In this document: piece by piece, positions 36,268 to 48,400 of the stretch
Layout: every line of letters starts with the position of its first letter
Position numbering within the stretch: the first letter of the stretch is position 1
NCBI GenBank assembly: GCA_026724425.1
Contig: JAIUCV010000023.1
Span: 6,391,958-6,455,957, forward strand
Length of the DNA stretch: 64,000 bases
Direction: 5' to 3'
Origin: Erythrophleum ivorense
Taxonomy: Eukaryota; Streptophyta; Magnoliopsida; Fabales; Fabaceae
Made by a program: the position numbers and the translations under genes
The notes under the pieces: generated by a model
The model's database searches: none
Seen by the model: only the letters and a program-made list of their open reading frames with translations
Told to the model about the DNA's origin: nothing

Positions 36268-37072
36268 CCCAACTTGTAAATCAAATATGTGAGTCATTGA
36301 TATATAGATTATCAATTCTGTTAGGTATATCTAACAGTGGCAGTAAAATCGTGTAAGTAATTTGAATGGTAGATATTTTGTCAAAATCAAGTATATAGTT
36401 GTAGCATCTTAAAATTAAAGCATCCTATTTTGGCTTCTTGGCTTTTGACAGGAAACTTCCAACGGAGACAGGGTGTAAAGGTAAAGCCATATATATTATA
36501 TAGATAATGGACGACGACTTTTCTTGGACCTAGTCTTTTTTTATCACCGGTTTCCTCCTTTGATGATTATAGTCACTGTCTTTCCTCGAGCTTCCTGATC
36601 ATTACTATTACTTTGCTCATTAACTAATTCACCAGGCTGCTATGCCTGAATTATAAAGAAATTGTTCTTCCGCATTAACCTTCCCGAATAGAATCAATAG
36701 ACCTCCAAATATTCCATCTTTTGGCTTGCACATAAACATTAATAAAACATACAAAATAGGATTTACAAAATAGATACACAACAACAATACATAGCAGAAA
36801 CCAAACATAAAACCACAAAACTAGAAGGATCAAAAACCTCAAATCAGTCCAAAATGGAGGAAAACAACAAAAAAGAAGAAGAAGAACCTCAGGAGCATGG
36901 CTTCGGACATTTCAGCTTCAGAATCACAGTTTTGATGAGGCCACTAGATCAACTTAATTTATACATTCATCATCAGAAGTTGAAGCTTTCAGGAACTACT
37001 ACGAAAGGATAAATTGAAACTACTCACTTGTGCTTGCCAGAAATGTGATTTTTCAGTGCAATCCATTAGATT
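36268..37072. other. non-coding, including probable 3' UTR of the movement-protein-like gene
   Basis: 36,268-36,700 holds nothing recognisable. 36,730-37,072, read on the minus strand, follows the stop of the gene at 37,073 and is U-rich and free of long frames, as in a plant 3' UTR. No canonical AATAAA was seen on that strand. Confidence 0.4.
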
Positions 37073-37771
37073 TCAATTCCTACTAATGGGCTGAGGCACG
37101 AGAACTTTTGTTCTTTCAGTGTTCACCTCCAACAGAGGATTTTCAAACTGGGATCTGGGTTCAAGGGAACCCTTCATCAATTTGTAACACATTCTGTAAC
37201 TAATCGCAAACAAACTACACCCTTCTTTAAACACAAGGCTTTGCGGCTCCATAGTTATAACCAACCCATTGGAGTTTGCCAGATCAGACAAAGACGATGA
37301 GAAATTTGGGAACCAATTAAACTTTATATCGCCATCATGCAAGCTGATCTCAAATGCTGCTAAGACAGAGTCTTTCAAGTTTGGATATTTAGCATCTCTT
37401 AAGCATACTAGGATTCTGTAATCAATACCTTTCTGATGTAAAGGTGTAACATAAGCTTGCACAAGTCCAATATGCAGAAAGTCATATTTTCTCTTGTGCC
37501 TTCGAATATCATCTCTGGTTAGCAAATATACATCATGTTGTTTGTTTTCGAGAGGAAATGATTTTTCTACATCCTTAATTTTGTAGTTACTCAGAAAGTT
37601 TAGCCCGGAAAGCATCGTTTCCTTATAGATTTGGTCAGGGGGTATCTTAGCATTTTTACGATCTGAATCCTCTGCTAAGTGAGTTATGCTATATTTTTCT
37701 TTGCCTTCATCACTTGGGAACTCATTCAGAACTGACCTGAGGGATTCAGAGACTGAGACTGATGCTGCCAT
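37073..37771 (-). CDS. 30K-superfamily viral movement protein-like protein (endogenised, intact)
   Basis: A 232-residue intact frame, ATG at 37,771 to TGA at 37,073. Residues 97-200 resemble the core of 30K-type plant virus movement proteins: FLHIGLVQAYVTPLHQKGID (98-117), LVCLRD with the conserved Asp at 126, a short FEISLHDGDIKFNWFPNF strand block (140-157), and Gly 169 at 43 residues after that Asp, the family LxD to G spacing. Such proteins bind nucleic acid and widen plasmodesmata for virus spread. The first 95 and last 30 residues are charged and less diagnostic. The frame has no stops, unlike every transposon gene here, and the upstream region looks like a normal plant promoter-leader with an intron. 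No other viral gene lies nearby. I infer an old viral acquisition, perhaps domesticated; the donor family is not resolved. A caulimovirid or another 30K virus is possible. Confidence 0.68.
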   Translation of the reverse strand: MAASVSVSESLRSVLNEFPSDEGKEKYSITHLAEDSDRKNAKIPPDQIYKETMLSGLNFLSNYKIKDVEKSFPLENKQHDVYLLTRDDIRRHKRKYDFLHIGLVQAYVTPLHQKGIDYRILVCLRDAKYPNLKDSVLAAFEISLHDGDIKFNWFPNFSSSLSDLANSNGLVITMEPQSLVFKEGCSLFAISYRMCYKLMKGSLEPRSQFENPLLEVNTERTKVLVPQPISRN

Positions 37772-38060
37772 GGATCAGCTGGGCTTGAGCTTGACCCTAA
37801 AAAAAAAGAAATGATTAATAATAAAAAAGCTAAACTTTGTATTGATTAAGTTATATGGAACGTAAAAGGGAAAACTATTATCCTAACCCTGAAATTCGAA
37901 TGTTCCGATGTCTCTTCTCTGGCTTTGTTGAGAAGAACCTTGACAGGAACAAGAAACTTCTGTAGCAAATCAGAAGAGAGAATGGAGGAATCTGAGAAAC
38001 AGTTTGGAGGAGGGTAATTCTGTGAAGCAAGAAAGCTTCAGACTCAGCTGGTTTTATCCA
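37772..38060 (-). other. predicted 5' UTR with a 91-bp intron for the movement-protein-like gene
   Basis: On the minus strand a CT-rich leader (38,060-37,888) ends AATTTCAGG. A donor GTTAGG at 37,887 and an acceptor TTTTTTTTTAG ending at 37,797 would remove 91 bases, leaving GGTCAAGCTCAAGCC before the ATG at 37,771. The first exon contains no ATG. The intron is AT-rich as in plants. A TATA-like GGATAAAACC lies just upstream (about 38,055). The splice sites are predicted by eye only. Confidence 0.5.
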
Positions 38061-38379
38061 CCATTCTTTTTTTTTTCTTTTAAAGTACTTTTTGCACTGT
38101 AAAAATATTTTTTTGATCAGTTGACGAAGACTCGTCCTTCCTCAAATAATTTAATGGAGCACCCTAAACCAACTTTGTGTACTTAAAAAGAATAAATTTT
38201 ATCATAAAATTTGAATCCAAATGTAATATACCTTTTCATGGAAAAAAAAAAAACCATGCAAATTATAAAGCATCACTAGCTTTTGATAAAATGGAACGCT
38301 GAATGAATCGCTTTGGCTTTTGCCTTGGCTGAAAATCATTGGTTTGTTTTTGGTTGAATGTGCCATTTTCAAAAAAGAA
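38061..38379. other. presumed promoter side, otherwise nothing recognised
   Basis: AT-rich with homopolymer runs, upstream of the predicted leader of the minus-strand gene. No specific regulatory site can be supported. Confidence 0.3.
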
Positions 38380-38608
38380 GGGCCCGTTCAGTTTAGATGG
38401 AAAAAAAGGGAGAAAAGGAAAAGGTGAAGGGGGGAGAAAATTGTAAATTTGCCTTTGTAATTATTATTCAATTATTATTTAATATTTTTTAATAATAATT
38501 ATTCAATTATTAAAAGTAAGGGTATTACGAGTATTTTCTATTTATAAAATTATCTTTTTATTTTTCATTTCTATTTTTATCTTAACTTTCCATCTACCAA
38601 ACGCGTCC
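38380..38608. mobile_element. 229-bp MITE with GGGCCCGTT-type ends
   Basis: The left end GGGCCCGTTCAGTTTAGATG and the right end, reversed, GGACGCGTTTGGTAGATGG are imperfect inverted repeats. Flanks AAAAAGAA and AAAAAGTA could be an 8-bp target duplication, favouring hAT, though GGGCCCGTTTGG ends also occur in other MITE families. It lies about 320 bp upstream of the movement-protein-like gene leader. Confidence 0.6.
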
Positions 38609-40232
38609 AAAAAGTAGGGACGAGAGACGTGACAAGATTGAAGATAGACAGTGAAAGATAAAAGGGAAAATTATATCCACTAATACTTAAGTTTTATAAA
38701 ATTTATTATAAAGGATTTTAAAAATGAAAATTATTTTTAATGATCAAAATTATTATAATATTTTAAAAAATTTATTATTAGATTTAGAAAAATTATTATT
38801 AAATTTTAAGAAAATGATAACTTTTTTATGAACTTAATAGTAATTTTTTTAAACTAAGTCTTATAAAATCTAGTAGTAATTCTAATCTTTAGAAATAATT
38901 TTAATTTTTAAAGCCTTTATTATAAATTTTTCAAAATCTAAATCTTTAGATATAATTTTCTCAAGATAAAATCCATTTAAGGTTGAAGCTTTTTGCTCAG
39001 TGCTCACTTCCTTAATTTTATTTTTTTATTTTAATAGTCTTTCATCATTGTACAATTTTTCCATTCTAATACTGAGACTTAGATCCACTCAAGAATTGTC
39101 ACAAATTTCTTTGTATTTTAAAGTTCCTTTATTAAATCTAATTTTATAAAAAATTATAAAAAAAATTAAATTGCATTTGACAAAATTATTCATAAAATTT
39201 TATTAATATTTTTGTGTTTGACAATTTTTTGAAAAATAATGTTTTATCATTAAATTACTTAAAAACGTATGTATTTAGTAAATATATAAAAAAATTAAAA
39301 ATACTTATAATAATCAATAATTTTAGTGTGAGTATTTCTGTTAAAAACTTTATTTTTTTGGTTTTATTTCAAATAAGAAACTTTAATATTCTTCTTCCTT
39401 CTCATATTGTTTTTACTATCATTCAAAAGTTCCTTTTTAAAAAAAAAATTCCAAATAAGTTGGCCAAATACTATAAGATTTGGAATTAAGTAGTTTTGTG
39501 AAAAATAAAGAATTTCTTTGGCTGGAGAAACTTGGCTAAAGAAAAGGTTAGTAACATATATAGATATAAATATATAAAATAAAAAAAATTAAAAGTTAAA
39601 AAATGATACTAGTGTATTATATTTTTTCTATAACAAATTAAAGGAACATATACAATATAAAACCTCAAAACCTAAAAATGTAAAAAAGATGTCCTCTTAA
39701 AATTGATGTTGAAACCCAGAACATAAACTATCTAAAATCAGGAACAACCTAAAAGATGGAAAACAGAAAAGTAAATTCCATATATCCTAACGAAGAACTT
39801 GCAAAGTAACTAAAAGTTGACGTTGTAGTTGCAAAAACTGACCTCGTGACCTTGAAAATATCAGAAGATGCATTGGATAAATTTAAGAGTTGACGATCAC
39901 TTTCTTTTGAAGAATAAAACATAAAACATGCTTGATTGCCTCAAATAAAAGTTTCACCTAAGTTTGTTAATACTTATTATTCCTTATCCATGTGCTAAAA
40001 ACCATGTGACCAAACCATGGAAAAATCAAGACCCACTACTTTGTTTGCTAAGTATTACATTTAGCCACCCAAAAAAATTAGGTGCCAATGATCAATAATA
40101 ATATACCATCCCATGTACTAATGGGAGAAAGTGAAGCATGCAAACATTGACCACTCTGCTGAGGGACTAGAATACCATATCGACAACAAAGCCATTAAAT
40201 CAATTTTAATGCAAATTCAAGCCCATAAGCAG
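38609..40232. other. non-coding AT-rich stretch
   Basis: 38,640-39,000 is very AT-rich with repeated AAATTTATTATTA words. No gene is seen. A 91-codon frame at 39,214-39,489 is only low-complexity Ile/Phe/Lys sequence. The last bases AGCAG (40,228-40,232) are the left target duplication of solo LTR D. Confidence 0.4.
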
Positions 40233-43042
40233 TGTAACACCATAGTGTATTAACCTCAATTAATTTCTCTCTAGGCTTGATTCCATATGATTTTCAATGA
40301 AAAGGACCAAAATTGTAGTATTTTAATACTTTAAGTCGTGATTTAAACGCTTATATTTTGTCTCGTGGGTCCCATGAACCTATCATTCACATTCTCTACT
40401 CAAACTCCATTTATACAACTCATATATAGCATAAAACAACCCATGAACCATGGATATGAAGCCAAAAACCAAGAAAATGCAATTTCGCAAATGGGCCTAA
40501 AAGTCAAATTTTTGGCTCTAACTTTAGGAAATCATAACTAATTCTAGAAAAATGAGAATTAAGCAAATCATAACTTTCTAGAAAGCTCTAAGTGTGAAAT
40601 TTACACTAAAAATAATTTCCAACCAAATCTCAACATTTGGACCATGTTTGACATCAAAAAAGAGACAAAGGTCCGGCTATCCCTGGTACTGATGCAACTT
40701 ACTGTCATGAACTTCAAAAATTTATAACTAATTCCAAAAAAATCCAATCTAGAAAATACCAATTTGGAAAGATACAGATGTTAAATATAGGAGAAAAATA
40801 AGTTCAGATCATTTCAATAGCCTTTGGACCTCGAAAAATGATAGAACAATAACAAAGGTCAAATGGCTCCCCTGATATTGACACAGAACTTAAAAAAGTT
40901 CTTTCTCCCTCTACAGAGCTCCAATTGAGGTGCTTCTAATTGGTATAGGTCCCTATGGATATCTAGTTTGTGCCTATAAATTTTCATGATAATTGGACAC
41001 TGTTTGGTCTATGAATGACATGGATTCATTTGCTGACTAGTTGCACAGTACCATGACCAAAACCATCAAAATTTCCTAAATTTAGCAATTCGCCAAATAT
41101 TCCCTAGACCTCCAAATATTACCCACTTTAGATTTCCAAGAAGCTCTCAACAAGCTTTAGAGGCATGGCAAATTTCATATCAATAAAAGCTCATTTGGTC
41201 ATACTTTGATGGAGCTCACAAATTTGGCAGTTTTGGCACCCAAAACAATTCAAAATGGGTCCAAATGGCCTCCCACATGTTCCAGCACCTCTTGAACAAG
41301 TTTTAAAGCATAAACATAGTATATATAGAATGCACAAGTGGTCCAAATCATCATATATTTCAAACTCACTATGCTACGGGCCAAAATACACTATTACATA
41401 CAATCCACAAAAGGGCTAAATTCCACATTTTCATTGCTTTGGCTCTCTACATAGTTCATACATCATTTATACATATTTTTACACTTGCTCAAATATTTAC
41501 ATCTCAAAAATAATAGGTACATATTCATTTTGGCATCTCTTTACATCAAAAGAACTAAAATAAACTTTACCACTGCCTAAACATGCTCAACTAAGCTCCG
41601 TGGTGTGCACTTTGATCTCCTTAAGCTCCACCTAACATATTAAGATGGGAGAGGGAAGGGGGTGAGATTCATGGAATCTCAATAGCTCATACACTCATTC
41701 AAAGAAACAATCAAGATATATATAAGTCAAGCATGCAAACCATTCACAATTACACAACACATGATTTTCATGTCATGATATTATATCAATACCCAAAATA
41801 AGCTCTAGGGACTTCTGGTCTAGCCTCACCCGGGTTTTGAGACTTTTGGATTGGCCTCACCCTTGGTTTAGGGACATTTAGCTTTACCTCACCTATTTCA
41901 AGGGACTTTTGGCACTACCTCACCCTGAGCAATGTTCACAATCCACATCATAAGCATATTAGTACCAATGCATCAAGGCAACATCAAATGGCATGACTCA
42001 CAATACAAGCATATACACAAACATACAATGACTATTACACATCCAAGAATGCAACAAGAAAGAGTGGAGAGCTACTTTATAAGCCAACACAAGCCTTCCC
42101 TTTCAATTTCTCTTTATCTTTCTTGGTCTCAACACCACAACAAGATGGAGCCAATTCTCTTGAGCCTAGACACAATAAAAAGCATGGAATTACTCTCTCA
42201 TAACTTAAATAAACACTCACAAAGCTAAGAGATTAAAGCCCTAGTTGTTCCCTTCTTAAATTTTTACTAGCCCTTCTCCTAGTTCTTTTGTATTTTCTTA
42301 ACTTCCTATACTCTAATTCAAGGATCTCTTACTTGCTCTAGGTCAAATTTCCTTTCTCTCTCAAGCTCTCAAGCTATTAGAACCAATATACTCAAGGAAA
42401 GTAAGAGGAGAAGATGCAATAAAATAGGAAGAAGTTATCTTAAATAAAACTCTTTTCAAGGAGTTCTTCTTTTGCATAAATCTTCTTCTCAAATCCTTAC
42501 ACTTCCCCCTCTGATTTAGGCCCAAAACAAAGCCAATTCAACAACCAAAACCATAGAAAGAGAGGGAAAAGAGAGAAGAACAACATGCGAAAAAAAGTTA
42601 TGAAAATCTCAAGCTATGCTTACCTTTTTCTTGTTCTTCCTTCCTTCTTTAGGTTTCTCTCTCTCTCTCCATAGCTCTTTTATCTAGTTTGGTCGAAGCC
42701 TAAGTCAGTTAAAAGAGAAAGAATGGATTTGGACTCTTTAAAAAGCAAAATTCTCTTTTTTTATGCTTTTCTGAACTAACCCTCGCTATAGCGAAAATTA
42801 ACCCTCGCTACGGTGAGCACATATCAGTCCCAAGCCCCTGTTTTCGCTATCGCACGCTATTGTGAGAAACTCCTTAGTTTTTGTATGGGATGCCCGTACT
42901 CGCTATAGCTAGAAGCATTTTTGCTATAGTAAAAAGGCACTCTCGCTATAGCTAGACTGTTTTGTCACTATAGCTAGCAGACTTAGGAAATTTCAGGACT
43001 TCAAAATTTTTCAGCTTCTTTTTTTTTTCTTTAGTTGTTATA
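40233..43042 (-). mobile_element. solo LTR D (same family as element C)
   Basis: 2810 bp, minus strand. It matches the C LTR throughout in reverse: TGTAACACCAT at 40,233, the GAATCTCAATAGCTCAT block at 41,673, and the CTATAGC cluster at 42,778-42,985. The flanks AGCAG (40,228-40,232) and AGTAG (43,043-43,047) are a 5-bp target duplication with one C to T change, so this is a complete LTR with no internal region, produced by LTR-LTR recombination. The terminal TG on the minus strand has become TA. Confidence 0.88.
42778..42985. repeat. CTATAGC palindrome cluster in solo LTR D
   Basis: Multiple TCGCTATAGC and related words. The same cluster occurs in both C LTRs (see 44,315-44,545). Confidence 0.85.
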
Positions 43043-43047
43043 AGTAG

Positions 43048-44211
43048 GATCCTCAAAAAATTTCTTATTACAATAAAAACAAATGATGTAAAGTATAATA
43101 ATGAAAATCATTGTATACTCTTCACGTTCTGATTTGATTAATTGGCTTTTCTTAAGCCATTGTTGTAGCCAAACTGTAATGTCCATTGGAAAAATTTGAT
43201 CAACCCACAAACTCAATGGAGAACCAAAATAGGTAACTCAAGTAACATGATACAAAATAAAAATATGATTTATAAACTCCTTATCTATAAGAAAACAAAC
43301 ATTATTCTTCAATAGACAAGTGATGCATACAAAGAATAAATGTCAATGGAACAACATTCTGTAATAAGCTCTGTAAAAAACACTACAATAGAACGAAAGT
43401 TGAAGTTTACATAAATTATTCTAGGCCATAAATCCCAACTAATTAATAGAGTGAGAATGGTAAAGTAAGAATTGATACCCATTTAAAACCTTATACTTAC
43501 TAGAATAATTGCTAGTTAGACAAAGAAATTCACTTATCCTATAATGTAAAAAGTTATCTGAACAATCTACTAAACTTGCTTAGGAGAATATAACTATGCT
43601 AGTGCTTGTATATTCCATCTTCCTTGTTCATGTGTAATAAGGTCACCAATAGTCTTATAAAGGACCAAACCACTTAACTGCATAGACCACCAATGGTGGC
43701 TAAATAAAGAAATTTTGTATCCATTACTAACTCACCATTGAATATTATCATAGAGTATTAAATAAGATATCCTAATTCCCTTCTATATCCAAGCAGTTGT
43801 TAAGTGAGTACTTAAACAAGCATTAATACCAGTCTTATAATACTTAAGCCTCAAAACACATGCAAACAAAGGTCTTGACACATATGAAAGTAATCTCTAA
43901 ACATATTTCACTAATAAAGCATTATTAAAACATGAGTCCACTGAAAACTAAGGCCTCTTGCAAAGGTAGGAACACAAATCTATGACCACTTGAATAAATG
44001 CATGTTCAGCTAAAAATTGGCATAATCCTTAGAAAAATTGGACATCTTTATGTATATTTCATGACAATATTTTTTAGGAAGCTTAAAACAAGATAACAAA
44101 TATATCAAAGTATAATTAAGCACTAATTTAATAAATGCAACTCTTCCCTCTTATGATGACAAAACAAACTTTAAGGCCTGGAATTGATCAATTTTATCTA
44201 ACACATCCTTA
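43048..44211 (-). pseudogene. LINE reverse transcriptase C-terminal remnant
   Basis: Minus-strand translation near 44,205-44,050 gives KIDQFQALKF, then GRVAFIKLVLNYTLIYLLSC and FKLPKKYCHEIY, the thumb region of plant L1-type reverse transcriptases. Near 43,280-43,080 come NVCFLIDKEFINHIFILYHV and SPLSLWVDQIFPMDITVWLQ, the zinc-finger (zf-RVT) segment that ends LINE ORF2. Stops and shifts are frequent. Solo LTR D abuts its downstream end and element C its upstream end. Confidence 0.75.
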
Positions 44212-47085
44212 AATAACTAAAAGAAGAAGAAAAGAAGCAAAAGAAGAAAAAGAAGAAAGAAGGAAAAAAAAATCTGAAAATTTTCGAAGGACTGAAAATT
44301 TTCTAAGTCTGCTAGCTATAGCCTAGCTATAATGAATGTACCTATTCGCTATAGCGAGAAATGATCTAGCTATAGCGAGAGTGCCTTCTAGCTATAGTGA
44401 GAATGCTTCTAGATATAGCGAGTACGGGCATCCCATACAAAAACTAGGGAGCTGCTCGCCGTAACGTGCGCTATAGCGAAGGCAGGGGTCTGGGACTAAT
44501 ACGAGCTCATCGTAGCGAGAGTTATGCCTCGCTATAGCAAAGGTTAGTCTGAAAAAGAGTGAAAAAAGAGAATTTAACTTTTTAAAGTCTCTGAACTCTT
44601 CATTTCCTTTTGTAACCGACTTAAGCTCCCTCTAAGACAGAGAAAAGGGCAGAGGAGAGAGAGAGAAGCTTAGAGGAGGAAGGAAGAACAAGAAAAGGTA
44701 AGGTTTGCATGGCTTTTCTCTTAGAATATTGTTCTTCTCTCCTTGCCCTCTCTTCCTATGGATTTGGTTGTAGAAGTAGTTAGGTTTTGAGCTTGGTCCA
44801 AAAGAGGGAGAGTGGAAATCCACTCTTGAAGGAGGTTAGAATTCATGTAGCTTCACTTCCTTGATTTCTTTTCTTGAGAGCTTGAGAGAGGAAGGATAGT
44901 TGGTGAATTTCTAGAGAAAGAAAGAATCTCTAGTTTCTTATATGCTTGGTAGGGTTTGCTATAGAGAAACCCCTAGCTTTATGAATAAGTATTGAGCTAT
45001 GTGAAAGTAATTCCATGCTCTTGTGTGTTTAGGCTCAAGAGAAGCACTCCCATCTAGTGGTGATTGTGAAATCAGTAAGGGAGAAGACAAATTGAAAGGG
45101 AAAGCTTGTGATTAGCTAATAAGGTAGCTCTCTTCACCTTCTCTCATGCATAGATGTGTGTTTACATTGTCTTACATGTGTGTATGTATGTTTTAAACCA
45201 TGAAAAGTATGCTAGCATGATGATGCCTCATGTATTTCAATGATATTTTATGTGATTTCTTGGGTTTGCTTGAGTATGGAAAAGCCAATAACCCTTTAGC
45301 CATGGTAAGGATGAGACAAGAACCCTAAAGTTAGTTGAGACAAAGTAAAGAGTCTCCCAAAAGTAAGGTTGACTACTAAGAGTAAGGGTTGAGTTTAAGA
45401 ATCTCTTAAAGAATAGGTGAGGCAAGTCCAAAATCCACAAGTGAATGGGTAAGGCTAATCTATTTTCTTAGCAAGCTTTTGTATGTTATGTATGGTCTAC
45501 TCAAATATTGAAAATGCTTTCCTTATGATTTCACATGCTAATATGCCCATGCATACATTTGTGAGACTTGTTTGCATACTTCGTGTATGATTGAATGAGA
45601 GATGAGCTATTGAGATTCTTTGAATCTCACTCCCCCTCTCCACCATCCTAACATGCTAGGTGGATCAAGTGAGACAAGAAATAGGAGCCACCAAGCTTGA
45701 AGCTAGGGATTTCAGTGAAGAAATTGTAAAGAGCCATTTTGTCTCTATTTTATAGTTAAGTCAAGAGATGTAATTTAATGATGTACATGATGTAGCATGT
45801 ATGAATACTTGTAAATGAATGTATTTATCATGTATGTATGAGAATGAGAACTATCTTGTATGATGTAGCAAGTTTTAGAATGAAGAGTAAGATCTTAGCA
45901 TTGCCCACATGAGGGTATGGGTTGGTGTGGGAGAGTGAGTTTTGCAAATCTGGGTTATTAGATATTTGAGCCATGTTTAATAGCCTATGTTGATGCTTTC
46001 CCACGTGCTCATAAGGCCTTAGAAGTAGGAGAAGCCAATTTGAACTCTAATAGCCCTCTTGAACATAAGAAATTGGTCACTTTGTCCATGATGCCAAATC
46101 TGACCAAATGACCTTTTCTTGCCTTGAAATTTGGCATGTGACGAGATCTTGTCTAGAGCTTTTTGGGGATGCTAAAGATCAGATCATTTGGAGGTCTGTG
46201 GAATTTTCTATGATTTTTCAAAGTTAGTATCAGAAATTCAGATTTTCATAAGCATTGTTCATTTGGTCAGTTGTGAAATTGTGTCATCTGAGGGGAAAAC
46301 ATGATCCAATGGCTATGAAATTTTATTGGTAGAAATTAGACAGTTACAGTGACTTGTGGCAACTAGAAGTACCTCATTTGGAGGTCTAGAGAGGAAGATA
46401 TGCATTTTCAAAGGTTCTGCCCAATATCAGTCATCTTGCCTGACTCGAGGTACTATTTTATCGATTTCTGAGAGTTTGGCTTGATGAACTGATTTGAAGT
46501 TATTTTTTCTCTTTAGTTAACATCCACATATTTCCATATTGGTATCATTTGTATGCATTAGATTCTTTTGGAATTAGTTAGGCATTTTTGAAGTTTATAT
46601 CAGTAAACTGTGACAGTATTAGGACCCCCTTCGACCTCTAGATGATTTTGCATGTCAAACGCATTGTGTGTGGGATTTTAAGACTTCTAAATATTTCTAG
46701 TATGAAGTAGATATCCTAAGATTTCCATAATGACAAAGAGTGCATATTTTTTATTTTTCTATATTTAGTTATGAATTTCCAAACTTTTCCCAAAAATGAG
46801 GCCAAGCCTCGCCGAAAATGAACATGCATGTCTCATATCCCTTTTTGGTTTCCATAGGTTTAAAGCATGTTTTTGGAATTGAAATGAGCTGAAATGGTGA
46901 AATTAAATATAAGGATGTATAGAATGAGCTCACACGGTCCATGTGACACTAAAATGAATTTTTAGCCATGTCACAATGTTAAGAAAGTATAAGAATCTAA
47001 TAAGGAAGATCTTACCTTATTCTTCCTATACCTCAAATGAGCATATAAGGCATGATGGGTATGAGCTAGAAATGATGGTGTTACA
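44212..47085 (+). mobile_element. 5' LTR of element C
   Basis: Runs to GGTGTTACA at 47,085. Its beginning (AATAACTAAAAGAAG) is eroded relative to TGTAACAACCAGAAG in the 3' LTR. Otherwise it is collinear with 51,926-54,793, with scattered substitutions. It contains the CTATAGC cluster, a purine-rich stretch at 44,640-44,700 and no coding frame. Confidence 0.9.
44315..44545. repeat. CTATAGC palindrome cluster in C 5' LTR
   Basis: At least six CTATAG cores, mostly as GCTATAGCG or CGCTATAGCGA, plus near variants within about 230 bp. Each is self-complementary. The same array is at 52,020-52,250. Confidence 0.88.
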
Positions 47086-47090
47086 TTTGT

Positions 47091-47103
47091 TGGTATCAGA
47101 GCA
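47091..47103 (+). other. primer binding site of element C
   Basis: TGGTATCAGAGCA, five bases after the LTR end, complementary to the 3' end of initiator tRNA-Met. Confidence 0.92.
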
Positions 47104-47245
47104 AAGGTTCAGGCTCTCATTGTGGGTTGTGACTTGTGTTTGTGAGTTGCCAAGATGTATATGAGCTTGTTTATGGATGATTAAGTGTATGGTAGTGGCA
47201 TGTGTCCTTATTATGTACTAAAGCATGCTTATATGTTTCAGAAAG

Positions 47246-48400
47246 ATGGTAGACATGCGCCAAGGTAGAGGTAGAGGAAGAGGAAGGCCTCTTAGAGTGG
47301 CTCAGGCTGATGAAGCCGGGCCTAGTGATCCAGTTGCTAGAGCCTTACAGAGTATCATGGCTCGCCTGGATCAACAGCAGGCCGTTATTATGCAGTTACA
47401 AGAATGGCTTGCTGAGAGAGATAGCCAGGGCCCTACACCTCCTCCTTTTTAGCCACCTCCACACTTAGATCGTCCCGAGCACTCAAGGGCGACTCCTACA
47501 GATGCGCAGCCACACATGCAGGCTGTTACCCCAATTCTACCAGCTCAGATGCCTCCCGCTAAGCAGCAGCCCTTGATCAGAAAAGTGATCACACAGTTAA
47601 GAAAATTTGGGCCTCCCAACTTCGATGGTGAGATGATCGCAGATAAAGCTGAGGCCTGGATTATGGAGTTAGAGCAGATCTTCGAGGTGATGGAGTGCAC
47701 GTCTGAGCAAAAAGCCAAGATGGCTGCATTCCAGTTACAAAAAGAAGTAATTTACTGGCGGAAGGGCACTGAGCCTATTCTGAGAGCGAGGAACGCCCTG
47801 ATCACCTGGGAGGCATTCCTCGAGGCATTCCACGAGAAGTATTTCCCCGATTCTATCAGAGATAAGAAGGAGTCAGAATGTATCTTGTTGAGACAGACGC
47901 CAAGGATGTCCATGGACTAGTATGTAGCAAAGTTTGTTGAGCTCTCTAAATATTCCTCATACCTACAAAGACATGATGATGAGAGATGGAGGCCAGATAG
48001 GTTAGAGAAAGGCTTGCTCCCTGAGATCAGAGATAAGGTAGTGCCACAGAGAATCAGGCACTTCAATACCCTTGTAGAAGTATGCAGAGTGACAGAAACG
48101 AATCTTAGGATGATGCAGCCTACCTCTAGCGCCAGATCACCTCTTCCCATCCCTGAGCTTAAGAGATCTAGAGATGGTTCCCAGCCTGCAGTGACGAGCC
48201 GTAGAGGCAAAAAGAGTCAGTGGAACCAAAGAGGCAAAAAAAGGAGGACTCAGTCCAGTAAAGGCAGTACTCCACCTATCATATGTCCCCAGTGTGACAG
48301 GAATCACGGTACCAGACCGTGCTATGCGGGGCAGAATGTGTGCTTTAGATGTGGCAGGCAGGGGCATATAGCCAGAGATTGCACCCAAGCTTCTCCATAG
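47246..48400 (+). pseudogene. Element C gag, with amber stops
   Basis: The start ATG at 47,246 opens MVDMRQGRGRGRGRPLRVAQ. A Pro-rich linker follows, then the capsid (PNFDGEMIADKAEAWIMELE, EQIFEVMECTSEQKAKMAAF) and YVAKFVELSKYSSYL. The nucleocapsid is basic (RRGKKSQWNQRGKKRR) with a CCHC knuckle CFRCGRQGHIARDC near 48,340-48,381. Stops TAG at 47,450, 47,918 and 48,398 all lie in the same frame, where Gln is expected. No frameshift is seen in gag. Gag assembles the particle and packages RNA. Confidence 0.9.

Noticed and set aside
39214..39489. 91-codon plus-strand frame
   Set aside because: Low-complexity AT-driven sequence rich in Ile, Phe, Lys and Asn, without domain or conserved context.
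41932..42228. 98-codon plus-strand frame
   Set aside because: Lies within solo LTR D, has no motif and is not kept in the C LTR copies.
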